From positions 207,514 through 271,513 of the forward strand of contig NZ_JBFTEH010000008.1 in NCBI RefSeq assembly GCF_041027365.1: a DNA stretch of 64,000 nt, in the 5' to 3' direction. Below the pieces are notes generated by a model. That model did no database searches. It saw nothing but the letters and a program-made list of their open reading frames with translations, and was not told where the DNA came from. This DNA comes from VKMB-3413 sp041027365 (lineage in GTDB: Bacteria; Pseudomonadota; Alphaproteobacteria; Rhizobiales; Rhizobiaceae). The translations under genes were made by a program, and so were the position numbers. Positions 54,495 through 63,258 of this stretch are shown here, piece by piece (within the stretch, counting starts at the first letter, position 1; the number at the start of each line of letters is the position of its first letter).

Positions 54495-55300
54495 TCGATC
54501 GGCAGCTCGACCACGAGCCCGTCATAGGCCGGCTCGACATGGTCCGGCAGCCGGCGCCGCAGCACCTCGTAGTCGAGCGGCGTGTGCATATGAGTCAGCG
54601 CCGCGCGCTCGACGCCGAGCCGCTCGATCCATGCGAGCGCCTGGTCGACCGAGAGATGGCTCGGATGCTCGCGGTACTGCAGGGCGTCGATGACGATGTG
54701 CCGCGCACCGGTGATCGCCGTCACGGCGGCTTCCGGGAAGTCGCTGACGTCGCTGCAATAGGCAAACGGACCGATCCGGAGGCCGAGCGAGGTGATCGAG
54801 CCGTGCACCTGGTCGAACGGCAGGATCTCGACCGCTCCGCCGGGCCCGTCGATGGTGAAAGCGCGGCCGGCTTCGATCGGAACGTGCTGGACGACCGGCG
54901 GGTAGCTGCTGCCGGGCGGCGTCTCGAAGCAGTAGCGGAAGGCCTCGAACACGCGCGCATAGGTCTGCGCGTCGGCGTAGACGCGGATGCGTTCGCGCTG
55001 CGCCAGCATGTAGCCCCGAAGGTCGTCGAGGCCGTGGATGTGGTCGGCATGCGGATGGGTCAGGACGACGCCGTCGAGCCGGGTGACGGCGGCGGACAGC
55101 ATCTGTTCGCGGAAATCCGGGCCGCAGTCGATCGAGACGACCGTCGTCCCGCCGGGCCCGATGCGCTCGATCAGCGCCGCGGCGCGCCGGCGCCGGTTCT
55201 TCGGATTCGCCGGGTCGCAGGCGCCCCAGTCGCCGTTGATGCGCGGCACGCCCGGCGAGGACGAGCAGCCGAGAATGGTCAGGCGCAGGATGTCGCTCAC
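54491..55300 (-). CDS. MBL fold phosphodiesterase (PhnP-like)
   Basis: A 269-residue metallo-beta-lactamase-fold hydrolase. THPHADHIHGLDDLR holds the main metal ligands; SIDCGPDFREQM and LTHMHTPLDY give others. By resemblance to PhnP it could be a cyclic phosphodiesterase. The family usually follows tatD in alphaproteobacteria, as here. GTG at 55300 has GAGG eight bases upstream; an open frame further up overlaps tatD and is not family-like. Confidence 0.9.
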   Translation of the reverse strand: MSDILRLTILGCSSSPGVPRINGDWGACDPANPKNRRRRAAALIERIGPGGTTVVSIDCGPDFREQMLSAAVTRLDGVVLTHPHADHIHGLDDLRGYMLAQRERIRVYADAQTYARVFEAFRYCFETPPGSSYPPVVQHVPIEAGRAFTIDGPGGAVEILPFDQVHGSITSLGLRIGPFAYCSDVSDFPEAAVTAITGARHIVIDALQYREHPSHLSVDQALAWIERLGVERAALTHMHTPLDYEVLRRRLPDHVEPAYDGLVVELPIE

Positions 55301-55316
55301 CGTCGGCGCCTCGTTC

Positions 55317-56117
55317 TCAAGCCTGCCGGGGATCGGGGATCTTGCCGAACAGGCGGAAGAAATTGTCCGACGTCTGGCGCGCAATGGTGTCGAGGTCGAC
55401 GCCCTTCACCTCCGCCAGCACCTCGGCGGTCTTGCGTACATAGGCCGGCTCGTTCCGCTTGCCGCGGTACGGCGGCGGCGCAAGGTAAGGCGCGTCTGTT
55501 TCGACCAACAGCCGCTCCATCGGAACGTCCGCCGCGATCGCACGGATCTCCTCGGAGCTCCGGAAGGTCAGGATGCCGGAGAAGGACACGTATCCGCCGA
55601 GCGCAAGGCCGGCTTCGGCAAGGCCGCGTCCGGAGGAGAAGCAGTGCAGGATGAAGGGGAAGGCCCCCTTCCCGCTTTCCTGCTCCAGGATCCGGATCAT
55701 GTCGGCGTCGGCATCGCGCGCATGGATCACCAGCGGCAGACCCGTCTCGCGCGCCGCCGCGATATGCCGAAGGAACACCGCGGCCTGCACGTCGTGCGGC
55801 GCCTTGTCGTAGTGATAGTCGAGACCGGCCTCGCCGATCGCGACGATCTTCTCGTCGCCGTCCGCCAGCCGCACCAGCTCCGCCGTCGGCACGTCCGGCT
55901 CGTCGCCGGCGCTCAGCGGATGCGTGCCGACCGAGGCGTACACCTCGGCATGCGCCCGCGCGATCGCCTTCAGCCGCTCGATGCGCGCGACATAGGTCGA
56001 GATCGTCACGAAGAGCTGCACGCCCTCGGCCTTCGCCCGAGCGATCAGCGCGTCGTGCTCGCCTTCGAAGTCCGGGAAGTCGAGATGGCAGTGGCTGTCG
56101 ACGATGAAGGGCTGCAT
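55317..56117 (-). CDS. tatD: TatD family deoxyribonuclease
   Basis: Metal-dependent hydrolase of 266 residues with 3'-5' DNase or RNase activity in characterised members. The N-terminal DSHCHLDF, the mid KIVAIGEAGLDYHYD, LVIHARDADADM and LVETDAPYLAPPPYRGKRN contain the expected His, Glu and Asp ligands. Its ATG overlaps the metG stop by one base. Confidence 0.95.
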   Translation of the reverse strand: MQPFIVDSHCHLDFPDFEGEHDALIARAKAEGVQLFVTISTYVARIERLKAIARAHAEVYASVGTHPLSAGDEPDVPTAELVRLADGDEKIVAIGEAGLDYHYDKAPHDVQAAVFLRHIAAARETGLPLVIHARDADADMIRILEQESGKGAFPFILHCFSSGRGLAEAGLALGGYVSFSGILTFRSSEEIRAIAADVPMERLLVETDAPYLAPPPYRGKRNEPAYVRKTAEVLAEVKGVDLDTIARQTSDNFFRLFGKIPDPRQA

Positions 56118-57670
56118 CAGGACAGGGTTTCGCCGGCCAGAGGATCGATGAAGCGCGGGAACACCGGCTGCGGCGGCGGCAGCGGCCGGCCCGGGACCAG
56201 CGCGACGTCCGGCGTCAGCTCGGTAAAGCTGCGCGCGGCCGCGTCGACGCCGAGCGTGTCGAGCAGCTTGCCGGCGCTCTCGGGCACGAAGGGCTGCAGG
56301 AGGATCGCCGCGCGGCGGACGATCTCCGCCGTGACGAAGAGCACCGTCGCCATGCGCGCCGGATCGGACTTCCGCAGCGCCCAGGGCTCCTGACCGGCGA
56401 AGTAGCGGTTGGCCTCGCTCACCAGCGCGATGATGCCGGCGAGCACGGTGTGCAGCTCCTGCCGGTCGATCGCCTCGCGGGCCTTCGGCAAAAGCTGGTG
56501 CGCCATGTCGAGGATCGCCTTGTCCGCCTCCGCGAGCGGGCCCGGCTGCGGCACCTTGGCCTCGCAGTGCTTGGCGATCATCGACAGCGAACGCTGGGCG
56601 AGGTTGCCGAGATCGTTGGCGAGTTCGGAGTTCGTCCGGTTGACGATCGCGTCGTGGGAATAATTGCCGTCCTGGCCGAAGGGCACCTCGCGCAGGAGGA
56701 AATAGCGCAGCCGGTCGAGGCCGTAGGTCTCGATCAGCGCGAAGGGATCGATGACGTTGCCGACCGACTTCGACATCTTCTCCCCGCGATTGAACAGGAA
56801 GCCGTGGGCAAAGACACGTTTCGGCAGCGGCAGCCCCGCGGACAACAGGAAGGCCGGCCAGTAGACCGTGTGGAAGCGCACGATGTCCTTGCCGATGACG
56901 TGGAGATCTGCCGGCCAGAACTGGCTGCGATCCCCCTCACCCGGAAATCCTGTCGCCGTCAGATAGTTGGTCAGCGCGTCGACCCAGACGTACATCACGT
57001 GCTTCTCGTCGCCGGGCACCGGGATGCCCCAGTCGAAGGTCGTGCGCGAGATCGACAGGTCGCGCAAGCCGGACTTCACGAAGGAGACGACCTCGTTGCG
57101 CCGCTCGGCCGGGCCGATGAAGTCCGGGTTCTCCTCGTAGAGCGCGAGCAGCCGGTCCTGGAAGGCGGAGAGGCGGAAGAAGTAGCTCTCCTCCTCGACC
57201 CATTCGACCGGCGTGCCCTGCGGCCCGTAGCGCTTGCCGTCCTCGCGGACGGTCGTCTCGTCCTCGGCGTAGTAGGCCTCGTCGCGGACGGAGTACCAGC
57301 CGGAATAGGCGTCCTTGTAGATGTCGCCCGCCTTCTGCATGAGCAGCCAGATCGCCTGGCTGGCCTCATAGTGGCGCTTCTCGCTGGTCTGGATGAAGTC
57401 GTCGTTGGAGCCGCCCAGGGCCGACGCCATCTTCTTGAACTCGGCGGAATTGCGCTCCGCCAGCTCGCGCGGGCTGATTCCCTGGTCGCGCGCCGTCTGC
57501 AGCATCTTGATGCCGTGCTCGTCGGTGCCGGTCAGGAAGAACACGTCGTAGCCGTCGAGCCGCTTGAAGCGCGCCAGCGCATCCGTCGCGATCAGCTCGT
57601 AGGCATGGCCGATATGCGGCTTGCCGTTCGGATAGGAGATCGCCGTCGTGAGGTAGAAGCGTTCGGCCAT
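56117..57670 (-). CDS. metG: Methionyl-tRNA synthetase
   Basis: Class I synthetase of 517 residues. PNGKPHIGHAYE (HIGH motif) at the N-terminus, KMSKSVGNVIDP near 300, and the anticodon-binding helical domain after it. It lacks the C-terminal tRNA-binding extension seen in some bacteria, as is usual for this length class. Heads the metG-tatD-MBL-reductase set, 99 bases after holB. Confidence 0.97.
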   Translation of the reverse strand: MAERFYLTTAISYPNGKPHIGHAYELIATDALARFKRLDGYDVFFLTGTDEHGIKMLQTARDQGISPRELAERNSAEFKKMASALGGSNDDFIQTSEKRHYEASQAIWLLMQKAGDIYKDAYSGWYSVRDEAYYAEDETTVREDGKRYGPQGTPVEWVEEESYFFRLSAFQDRLLALYEENPDFIGPAERRNEVVSFVKSGLRDLSISRTTFDWGIPVPGDEKHVMYVWVDALTNYLTATGFPGEGDRSQFWPADLHVIGKDIVRFHTVYWPAFLLSAGLPLPKRVFAHGFLFNRGEKMSKSVGNVIDPFALIETYGLDRLRYFLLREVPFGQDGNYSHDAIVNRTNSELANDLGNLAQRSLSMIAKHCEAKVPQPGPLAEADKAILDMAHQLLPKAREAIDRQELHTVLAGIIALVSEANRYFAGQEPWALRKSDPARMATVLFVTAEIVRRAAILLQPFVPESAGKLLDTLGVDAAARSFTELTPDVALVPGRPLPPPQPVFPRFIDPLAGETLS

Positions 57671-57769
57671 GGCGCCTTCGGATGCGTTCGGATGAGTCCC
57701 TTGGCGACATAGAGCATTCGCCGGTGGGTCTCAATCAGCCGCACGCTTCGGCGCGCCGATCGCAAAGGC

Positions 57770-58831
57770 TCAGGCCGCGCGGCGGCCGTCCCTTGCGGCG
57801 AAGAACCGCTCGAACAGCGTCAGCAGCGACTGCTTGCGATCGAGATTGTAGGCCGCGGCTTTGGCGAGGCGCCGCGTCTCCTCCTGCCAGAGCCGGGCGA
57901 GCAGGGCCGCCCCCGCGGCATCGCCGGCATTCAGCCGCGCCTCGCTGGCGCCGGCGATCGCTGCGAGGAACGCCGTCACCAGGAGATCGAAGGACGCCTC
58001 GCGGCCCTTCTGCGTCAGCTGGTCGAGCATTCCCTGGATGGCATTCCAGTCCGGCTGCGGCGCCTCGATGAGACCCGCGAGCGCTCGGTTGATCTCGATG
58101 CCGCCGCTGGTGATCAGCATCAGCGCCTGCCGCACGCTGCCCTCCGACAGCGGGACCGCCGCGCCGATCTCGTCGGCGCTGCTGCCCGGATGCGCCGACG
58201 CGACCGCCTTCGTCAGATCGTCGTCGGCCAGCGGCTCGAAGCGCAGCAGCCGGCAGCGCGAGCGGATGGTCGGCAGGATGCGTCCCGGCGTATGGTTGGC
58301 GATGAGGAACACCGAACGCGGCGGCGGCTCCTCCAGCATCTTCAGGAGCGCGTTGGCGGCCGACCGGTTGAGGTCGTCGGCCGGGTCGACGATGGCGATC
58401 CGCCAGCCCGGGCCGGACGCCGTCGCCTGAAAGAACCGGTTGAGCTTGCGCACTTCGTCGACGGTGATCTGGGTGCGGAAGCCGCTGCCGCGGTCGGCCG
58501 GCGGGCGGGTGATGTGGATCAGCCCGGGCAGGGTGCCGATGGCGATCTGCCGCACGATCGGGTCCGCTTCGGAAAAGGAGGCCGTCGCTCCGCCCCCGCC
58601 CCCCTCCCCGGCGCCGCTGAGGATGCGCGCGAAGGCGAAGGCGGCCGTGGCCTTGCCGACGCCCTGCGGCCCCTGGAGCAGCCAGGCGTGATGCAGGCGG
58701 TCGCCGCTCAGCGCCTCCCGAAACGCCTGCCACGGGCGCAGATGGCCGTGCAGCGTCATGGTGGCCGACGGTGGCGGAACGCCGTCGATGGCATCGTGGC
58801 CCGGCGGCACCTCCTGCCAGAGCGGGGTCAT
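57770..58831 (-). CDS. holB: DNA polymerase III subunit delta'
   Basis: Clamp-loader delta' subunit of 353 residues. AAA+ fold with LLQGPQGVGKATAAF (modified P-loop), NRSAANALLKMLEEPPP and the sensor region TIRSRCRLLRFEPL, where SRC is the conserved arginine-finger motif. Starts on the ATG overlapping the tmk stop (ATGA); the open frame upstream is tmk in another phase. Confidence 0.95.
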   Translation of the reverse strand: MTPLWQEVPPGHDAIDGVPPPSATMTLHGHLRPWQAFREALSGDRLHHAWLLQGPQGVGKATAAFAFARILSGAGEGGGGGATASFSEADPIVRQIAIGTLPGLIHITRPPADRGSGFRTQITVDEVRKLNRFFQATASGPGWRIAIVDPADDLNRSAANALLKMLEEPPPRSVFLIANHTPGRILPTIRSRCRLLRFEPLADDDLTKAVASAHPGSSADEIGAAVPLSEGSVRQALMLITSGGIEINRALAGLIEAPQPDWNAIQGMLDQLTQKGREASFDLLVTAFLAAIAGASEARLNAGDAAGAALLARLWQEETRRLAKAAAYNLDRKQSLLTLFERFFAARDGRRAA

Positions 58832-59508
58832 CGACCGTTTCCGACGCTGAAGCTCTGCCCGATCGCCTCGAAGCGCCGCGCCTCCAGCCGGTCGTCGACG
58901 ATCGCCGCGATCTTCTGCGCGACCTCCTGGAGCGGCCGGTCGCCGTTGACGACGACGCAGCGCTCCGGCTCGTCGGCGGCGATCTTCAGGAAGGCCTGTC
59001 GCCGTCCTTCCTGCACCGCCATGTCGTCCTTCTCGAACCGGTCGGCGCTGCGGTCGCCGCGCCGCTTGGCTGCCCGTTCGCTGCCCGTCTCCACCGGCAC
59101 GTCGATGATGATCGTCAGGTCGGGGTAGAGGCCGGACAACGCCGCCTTCTCCAGCCGCTCGAGCAGCCGGCGATCCTGCGCCGGATCGAGGAACTGATAG
59201 ACGCGGGTCGAATCGTGGAAGCGGTCGCACAGGACGATGTCGCCGCGCTCCAGAGCCGGCTTGATCAACAGCGCCACGTGGTCGGCCCGCGCCGCCGCGA
59301 ACAGCACGGCCTCCCACTCCGGCCCGAGTTCCTCGGCCGTGCCGGACAGGATGATGTGGCGGATCGCCTCGGCGCCCGGGGATCCGCCGGGTTCACGCGT
59401 GATCGTGACGGAGCGGCCTTGCGAGCGCAGATGCGCGGCGAGCTGGGCGATCTGCGTCGACTTGCCGCTCCCCTCCCCGCCTTCGAAGGTGATGAAGCAG
59501 CCTCTCAC
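58828..59508 (-). CDS. tmk: Thymidylate kinase
   Basis: Converts dTMP to dTDP (226 residues). P-loop FEGGEGSGKST at about 8-18, the REPGGS substrate loop and DRFHDSTRVYQ. Begins on GTG (59508) at the family N-terminus RGCFITFEGG. Coupled to holB downstream and 22 bases after dacC. Confidence 0.95.
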   Translation of the reverse strand: MRGCFITFEGGEGSGKSTQIAQLAAHLRSQGRSVTITREPGGSPGAEAIRHIILSGTAEELGPEWEAVLFAAARADHVALLIKPALERGDIVLCDRFHDSTRVYQFLDPAQDRRLLERLEKAALSGLYPDLTIIIDVPVETGSERAAKRRGDRSADRFEKDDMAVQEGRRQAFLKIAADEPERCVVVNGDRPLQEVAQKIAAIVDDRLEARRFEAIGQSFSVGNGR

Positions 59509-59530
59509 GTTGTCTCCGCCCGCATCAGCA

Positions 59531-60721
59531 TCAGAACGCCCGGACCCAGCCGAAGGCGAGTTCCCTGGCGGCGCCGAGCGCGCGGTCGGTGAAGCTGCCG
59601 CGAGCGACCGACGCGCCGGCGACGAGGTCGCGGCTGAGCACCGTCCGGTCGTCGAGCATGACGTCGAGCGAGGCCACGGTCTCGCCCGCCTCGATCGGTG
59701 CGGTCAGCGGGCCGTTGTAGCGGATCCGCGCCTTGATCCGGTCTTCCCCATGGTGCGGGACGAGAATGTCGACGGACCGCTTGGCCATCAGCGGCACGCT
59801 GCCCGCATCGCCGCCGAAGACGCCGGCATAGCCGACCCGCTCGCCGGACTTGAAGAGATTCTCGCGATCGAAGGATTGGTTCGCCCAGGTCAACAGCTTC
59901 TTGGCCTCCTCCGCGCGGTCCTTCGAGGTCTTCAGCCCGCTCATCGCCAGATAGGTCGTGCGCCCGCCGGTGTCGGTGACGCCGAGCAGCGCATAGCCCG
60001 ACGCCTCGGTATAGCCGGTCTCCATACCGTCCGCGCCGATGTCCAGCGACAGGAGCGGATTGCGGTTACGCTGGAGGATCTTGTTCCACTCGAAGGAGGG
60101 TTCGGCGTAGATCTTATAGAGGTCCGGATAGGTCGTTCGGATGTGGCGCGCCAGCTTGATGAGGTCGCGCACGGTGACATGCTGGCCGTCCGCCGGAAGG
60201 CCGGTCGGGTTGACGAAATGCGAGCCGGTCATGCCGAGTTCGGCGGCCCGCTTGTTCATCTGTTCCGCGAACTTCTCCTCGGAGCCGGCCATCCCCTCGG
60301 CGAGAATGATGCAGGCGTCGTTCGCGGACTGCACGATCGCGCCGCGGATCAGCGCCGAGACCGGCACGGAGGATTTTACCGCCGCGAACATCGTCGACGT
60401 GCCGGAGGGCGCCCCGCCCGTGCGCCAGGCATTGACCGAGACCGGAAACTCCGTGTCGAGCTTCAGCTGGCCGCTCCGGATCGCCTCGAAGACGATGTCC
60501 ATGGTCATCATCTTGGCGAGCGAGGCCGGCGGGAACGCCGTGTCGGGGTCCTTCTGGAAAAGGATCGTGCCGGTGCCGCCGTCGAGGATCATCGCCTCCT
60601 TGGCGGATGTCTCGATCGCCGGCTTGGTCTCCTCCGGCTGCGCGAAAGCACCGCAGGCGCCGGCGGCCGTCAGGACCGCCGCGGCGAGCGTGAAGACGAA
60701 GCGGGGCCTCTTCGCGATCAT
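59531..60721 (-). CDS. dacC: D-alanyl-D-alanine carboxypeptidase with altered KTG motif
   Basis: Serine peptidase (396 residues) that trims pentapeptide stems. Signal peptide 1-27; S67-L-A-K70 holds the nucleophile and general base, S132-A-N134 is the second motif. The third motif, K-T-G in nearly all penicillin-binding proteins, is E234-T-G236 here (codon GAG). A C-terminal beta domain and amphipathic helix follow (to ARELAFGWVRAF). Loss of the lysine may lower or change activity or beta-lactam binding. Lies between rlpA and tmk, the usual Rhizobiales order. Confidence 0.93.
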   Translation of the reverse strand: MIAKRPRFVFTLAAAVLTAAGACGAFAQPEETKPAIETSAKEAMILDGGTGTILFQKDPDTAFPPASLAKMMTMDIVFEAIRSGQLKLDTEFPVSVNAWRTGGAPSGTSTMFAAVKSSVPVSALIRGAIVQSANDACIILAEGMAGSEEKFAEQMNKRAAELGMTGSHFVNPTGLPADGQHVTVRDLIKLARHIRTTYPDLYKIYAEPSFEWNKILQRNRNPLLSLDIGADGMETGYTEASGYALLGVTDTGGRTTYLAMSGLKTSKDRAEEAKKLLTWANQSFDRENLFKSGERVGYAGVFGGDAGSVPLMAKRSVDILVPHHGEDRIKARIRYNGPLTAPIEAGETVASLDVMLDDRTVLSRDLVAGASVARGSFTDRALGAARELAFGWVRAF

Positions 60722-60922
60722 GCGGGGCGTCGCCGCGTCGCCGGATTCCCGCGCCTGCGCCCGATTCCGCTACGGATCGCGGCAGAGAACGAAGACCGGC
60801 AGGCCGGCGAGAAGCCGGATGGAATTCCAATCAGATATGCGCGTGCCGGTGCCATGGCTTCAGTTATCGCAGCCGCCGTGGCTTCGGCAAGCCGCGAGGC
60901 GCACCATCCCCGGCGCCGTCGA

Positions 60923-62174
60923 TCAATCGTGCAGCACGAAGGCGTCGGCCGCGCCGACCTGCCAGAGCCGTTTCAACAGGGCGTCCGTGTTCTCTCCGGC
61001 GGCGACCGTGAGGTCGGCGGAGATGCCGTCGCTGCCGGGCACCGCCTCCGCACTCAGCCGGCCATGGCCGAGCGCCACGGCCTTCACCCGCGCCAGCGTC
61101 TCCTTGTCGATCACGCCGATATTGATGCGCTCGAGCGGCTGCGGGGCGAGCGCCGAGGAAAGTGCTGCGGCGGCGCCCTTCGCGCCCGCGCTCCGCTCCT
61201 CGGCAAAGGAGGACCGGAACAGCGAGAACAGCGGCTTCTCGCCGGCGGTCGACCGGCTCGGCCGGTCCTGCTGCGCCGGTCCGACGCCCGGCAGGCCGGC
61301 GAACGCCGTCGCCGCNGCCCGCGCTCCGCTCCTCGGCAAAGGAGGACCGGAACAGCGAGAACAGCGGCTTCTCGCCGGCGGTCGACCGGCTCGGCCGGTC
61401 CTGCTGCGCCGGTCCGACGCCCGGCAGGCCGGCGAACGCCGTCGCCGCGGACAGGTCGTCGGCGCTCCGGCTCTGGTTCTCCGCCACCATGACTTGGTCC
61501 GGCGTGCCGCCGGCAGCCTTGCCGCCGCCGTCGCCCGGCCGGTAGCTCGCCATCAGCATCTGCGTGTCGTCGCCCTCGAGCGGCGCGCGGCCGACATATT
61601 CGACCTTCACATGCGCCGTGCCCGTATCCTTGAAGCCGAGGAGGTCGGCCGCCTCGGAAGAGACGTCGATCAGACGGTCGTCGGCATAGGGGCCGCGATC
61701 GTTGATCCGCACCATGACCTTGGAGCCGTTGTCGAGATTGGTGACCATCGCATAGGACGGCAGCGGAAAGGTCTTATGCGCGGCCGTCAGCCCGTGCATG
61801 TCGTAGACTTCGCCATTGGCGGTGAGGCGGCCGTGGAAGTTCGGGCCGTACCATGAGGCGGTGCCGGTCTTGGTGTAGCCGGGCTCGCGATCCTTCGGAT
61901 AGTACCACTTGCCCTTCACCTTGTAGGGCTTGCCGACCATCTCGCGGCCGCCGCCCTTGCGCACGTGCAGGGCATCGGTCACCCGCGGACTGGCCGGCAC
62001 GCCGTAGGTCTTGGACGGAAACTTCACCGTGGTGGAAAGATCGGCCGTCGCGAGTCCCGCCAACTGCTCGATCGGGGTTCCCGAGCCCTGGCAGCCTGCG
62101 ACGGCGAAGGATGTCGCAACAATAATACACGCCGCACCCGCATGACGGATGCGTTTCGCGCCGGTTGATACCAC
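60923..62174 (-). CDS. rlpA: RlpA septal lytic transglycosylase, broken by an assembly artefact
   Basis: Lipoprotein that cleaves naked glycan strands at the septum. The lipobox ends at Cys28 (FAVAGC), the double-psi barrel is GTASWYGPNFHGRLTANGE, then INDRGPY, and a SPOR-like C-terminus (LERINIGVIDKETLARVKA to AFVLHD). As written, the frame breaks at a single N (61316) flanked by two identical 132-base copies. Removing one copy plus the N (133 bases) restores one frame of 372 residues. GTG start at 62174 follows AAGGGGG. The gene is probably intact in the organism. Confidence 0.9.
61184..61448. repeat. 132-base exact duplication around a single N
   Basis: 61184-61315 and 61317-61448 are identical and abut a lone N at 61316. 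This is the signature of two contig ends that overlap but were joined without merging. It is almost certainly not biological. Confidence 0.95.
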
Positions 62175-62772
62175 GGCGACGCCCCCTTTTCAGTTCCCCG
62201 TACCGGTGGCTGCTCCCCAGCAGTCCCGGCCTTCTCGATGCAGATGTAACCAAGTCGGGGAAGTCTGATCAACAGACGAAGTGCCGAAGCGCCGTCACGC
62301 GCAACGAGCCGATCCGGCCGGCGACCGGCTGGGCGCAGCTTGACTGTCGCCGATATGCCACAGGCAGAGTCATCCCCGGCCGCCGTTGGCGGCAATCGCC
62401 CGATCGCAGACGCCACGGTCTTAACCGGCGGCCAAACCATTGATGCGGCAGGCCACATCCCCGGGCGCCGCCGGGGCGACGTATCGCCGATCGCGGACAG
62501 ATCAGGAACAGAACTCGGCCACCAGATGGCTGTTGCCGCATTTCGGCCGCAGTTCCCACCTTGTGGAAGCGTCAGCCCCGCGCGTTCACATTATGTTACA
62601 GCGGAAGTGTCGCGCGCTGAGAACCGCGCTCCGACCGGCTCGACCCGCCTGCCCCGCGCCGCTCCCATCTCCTCAGGAGCGCCTGCGCAACCGGTTGCCG
62701 CTGCTCGCCGTCCCCCGGCTCGCGCCGCAGCGCCTTGCGCCCCGCCGGTCGCGCGGGTAATCCCGTGGCAGT
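62175..62772. other. 598-base region before tRNA-Ser with no recognisable gene
   Basis: Contains the upstream region of rlpA (minus strand). Open frames on both strands are Arg/Pro/Ala-rich shadows of GC-rich DNA with no ribosome binding sites. I see no strong promoter or hairpin. Confidence 0.55.
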
Positions 62773-62862
62773 GGATGGGTGTCCGAGCGGTTTAAGGAAC
62801 CGGTCTTGAAAACCGGCGTGCGCGAGAGCGTACCGTGGGTTCGAATCCCACCCCATCCGCCA
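62773..62862 (+). tRNA. tRNA-Ser (anticodon UGA)
   Basis: Ninety bases including an encoded CCA. Acceptor stem GGATGGG/CCCATCC, anticodon loop CTTGAAA (TGA anticodon), an extended variable arm as expected for serine, and T-stem GTGGG/CCCAC with loop TTCGAAT. tRNA-Ser genes are frequent integration sites; the DNA beyond this one has different composition. Confidence 0.97.
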
Positions 62863-63258
62863 TACGTCCAATGATTTCAGTGGTTTGCGGGCGAATATCG
62901 AGGCTATCCTAACCGATAGCCTAACTACCATGCCGCCTTTGGTGGCCATAAGGTTCGGCAACCTGTAGCGCACAAAAAACGCGGCGGGCCGCGCAAGAAC
63001 ACAAGGCGGCAGTTTTGCCTCTCTTACCCCGTCTAGAAGCCGCTTTGAAGCGCCGCCCACCAGAGCCGTTCCAAGGCTCTCTACGCTCCGGCTGGGTGCT
63101 CATCGATGAGGCGTGCGCCACAAATCGTGGGCGTAGATCTTGTAGCCTGAGGAACAGAGCGACGGAAGCGTGCTTGGATGCGTTAAACATTCGAAGCGTG
63201 TGGAGACATCCGTGTTACCATAGCGAGCAGTTTTGAACTGGTGGGGTTTCTGCGTTCG
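62863..63258. other. 396-base region after tRNA-Ser without a clear gene
   Basis: Non-coding or decayed DNA. It contains the 62902-62921 hairpin. The open frames present (minus strand, 62921-63190 among others) have no start signals or recognisable domains. Composition falls from the very GC-rich core toward that of the next gene. Confidence 0.5.
62902..62921. terminator. Hairpin after tRNA-Ser
   Basis: GGCTATC (62902-62908) and GATAGCC (62915-62921) with a six-base loop, 40 bases past the tRNA. No T-run. It could end tRNA transcription or be a recombination-site arm, given the change of composition beyond it. Confidence 0.35.

Noticed and set aside
60864..62174. A 436-residue protein reading through the rlpA duplication
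   Set aside because: Its C-terminal third is a frameshift product created by the lone N and the duplicated 132 bases.
62340..62795. Plus-strand 151-codon frame before the tRNA
   Set aside because: Pro/Ala/Arg-rich, no ribosome binding site, and it runs into the tRNA gene.
62596..63060. Minus-strand frame containing MGWDSNPRYALAHAG
   Set aside because: This peptide is the well-known artefact of translating tRNA-Ser in antisense; it is not a gene.
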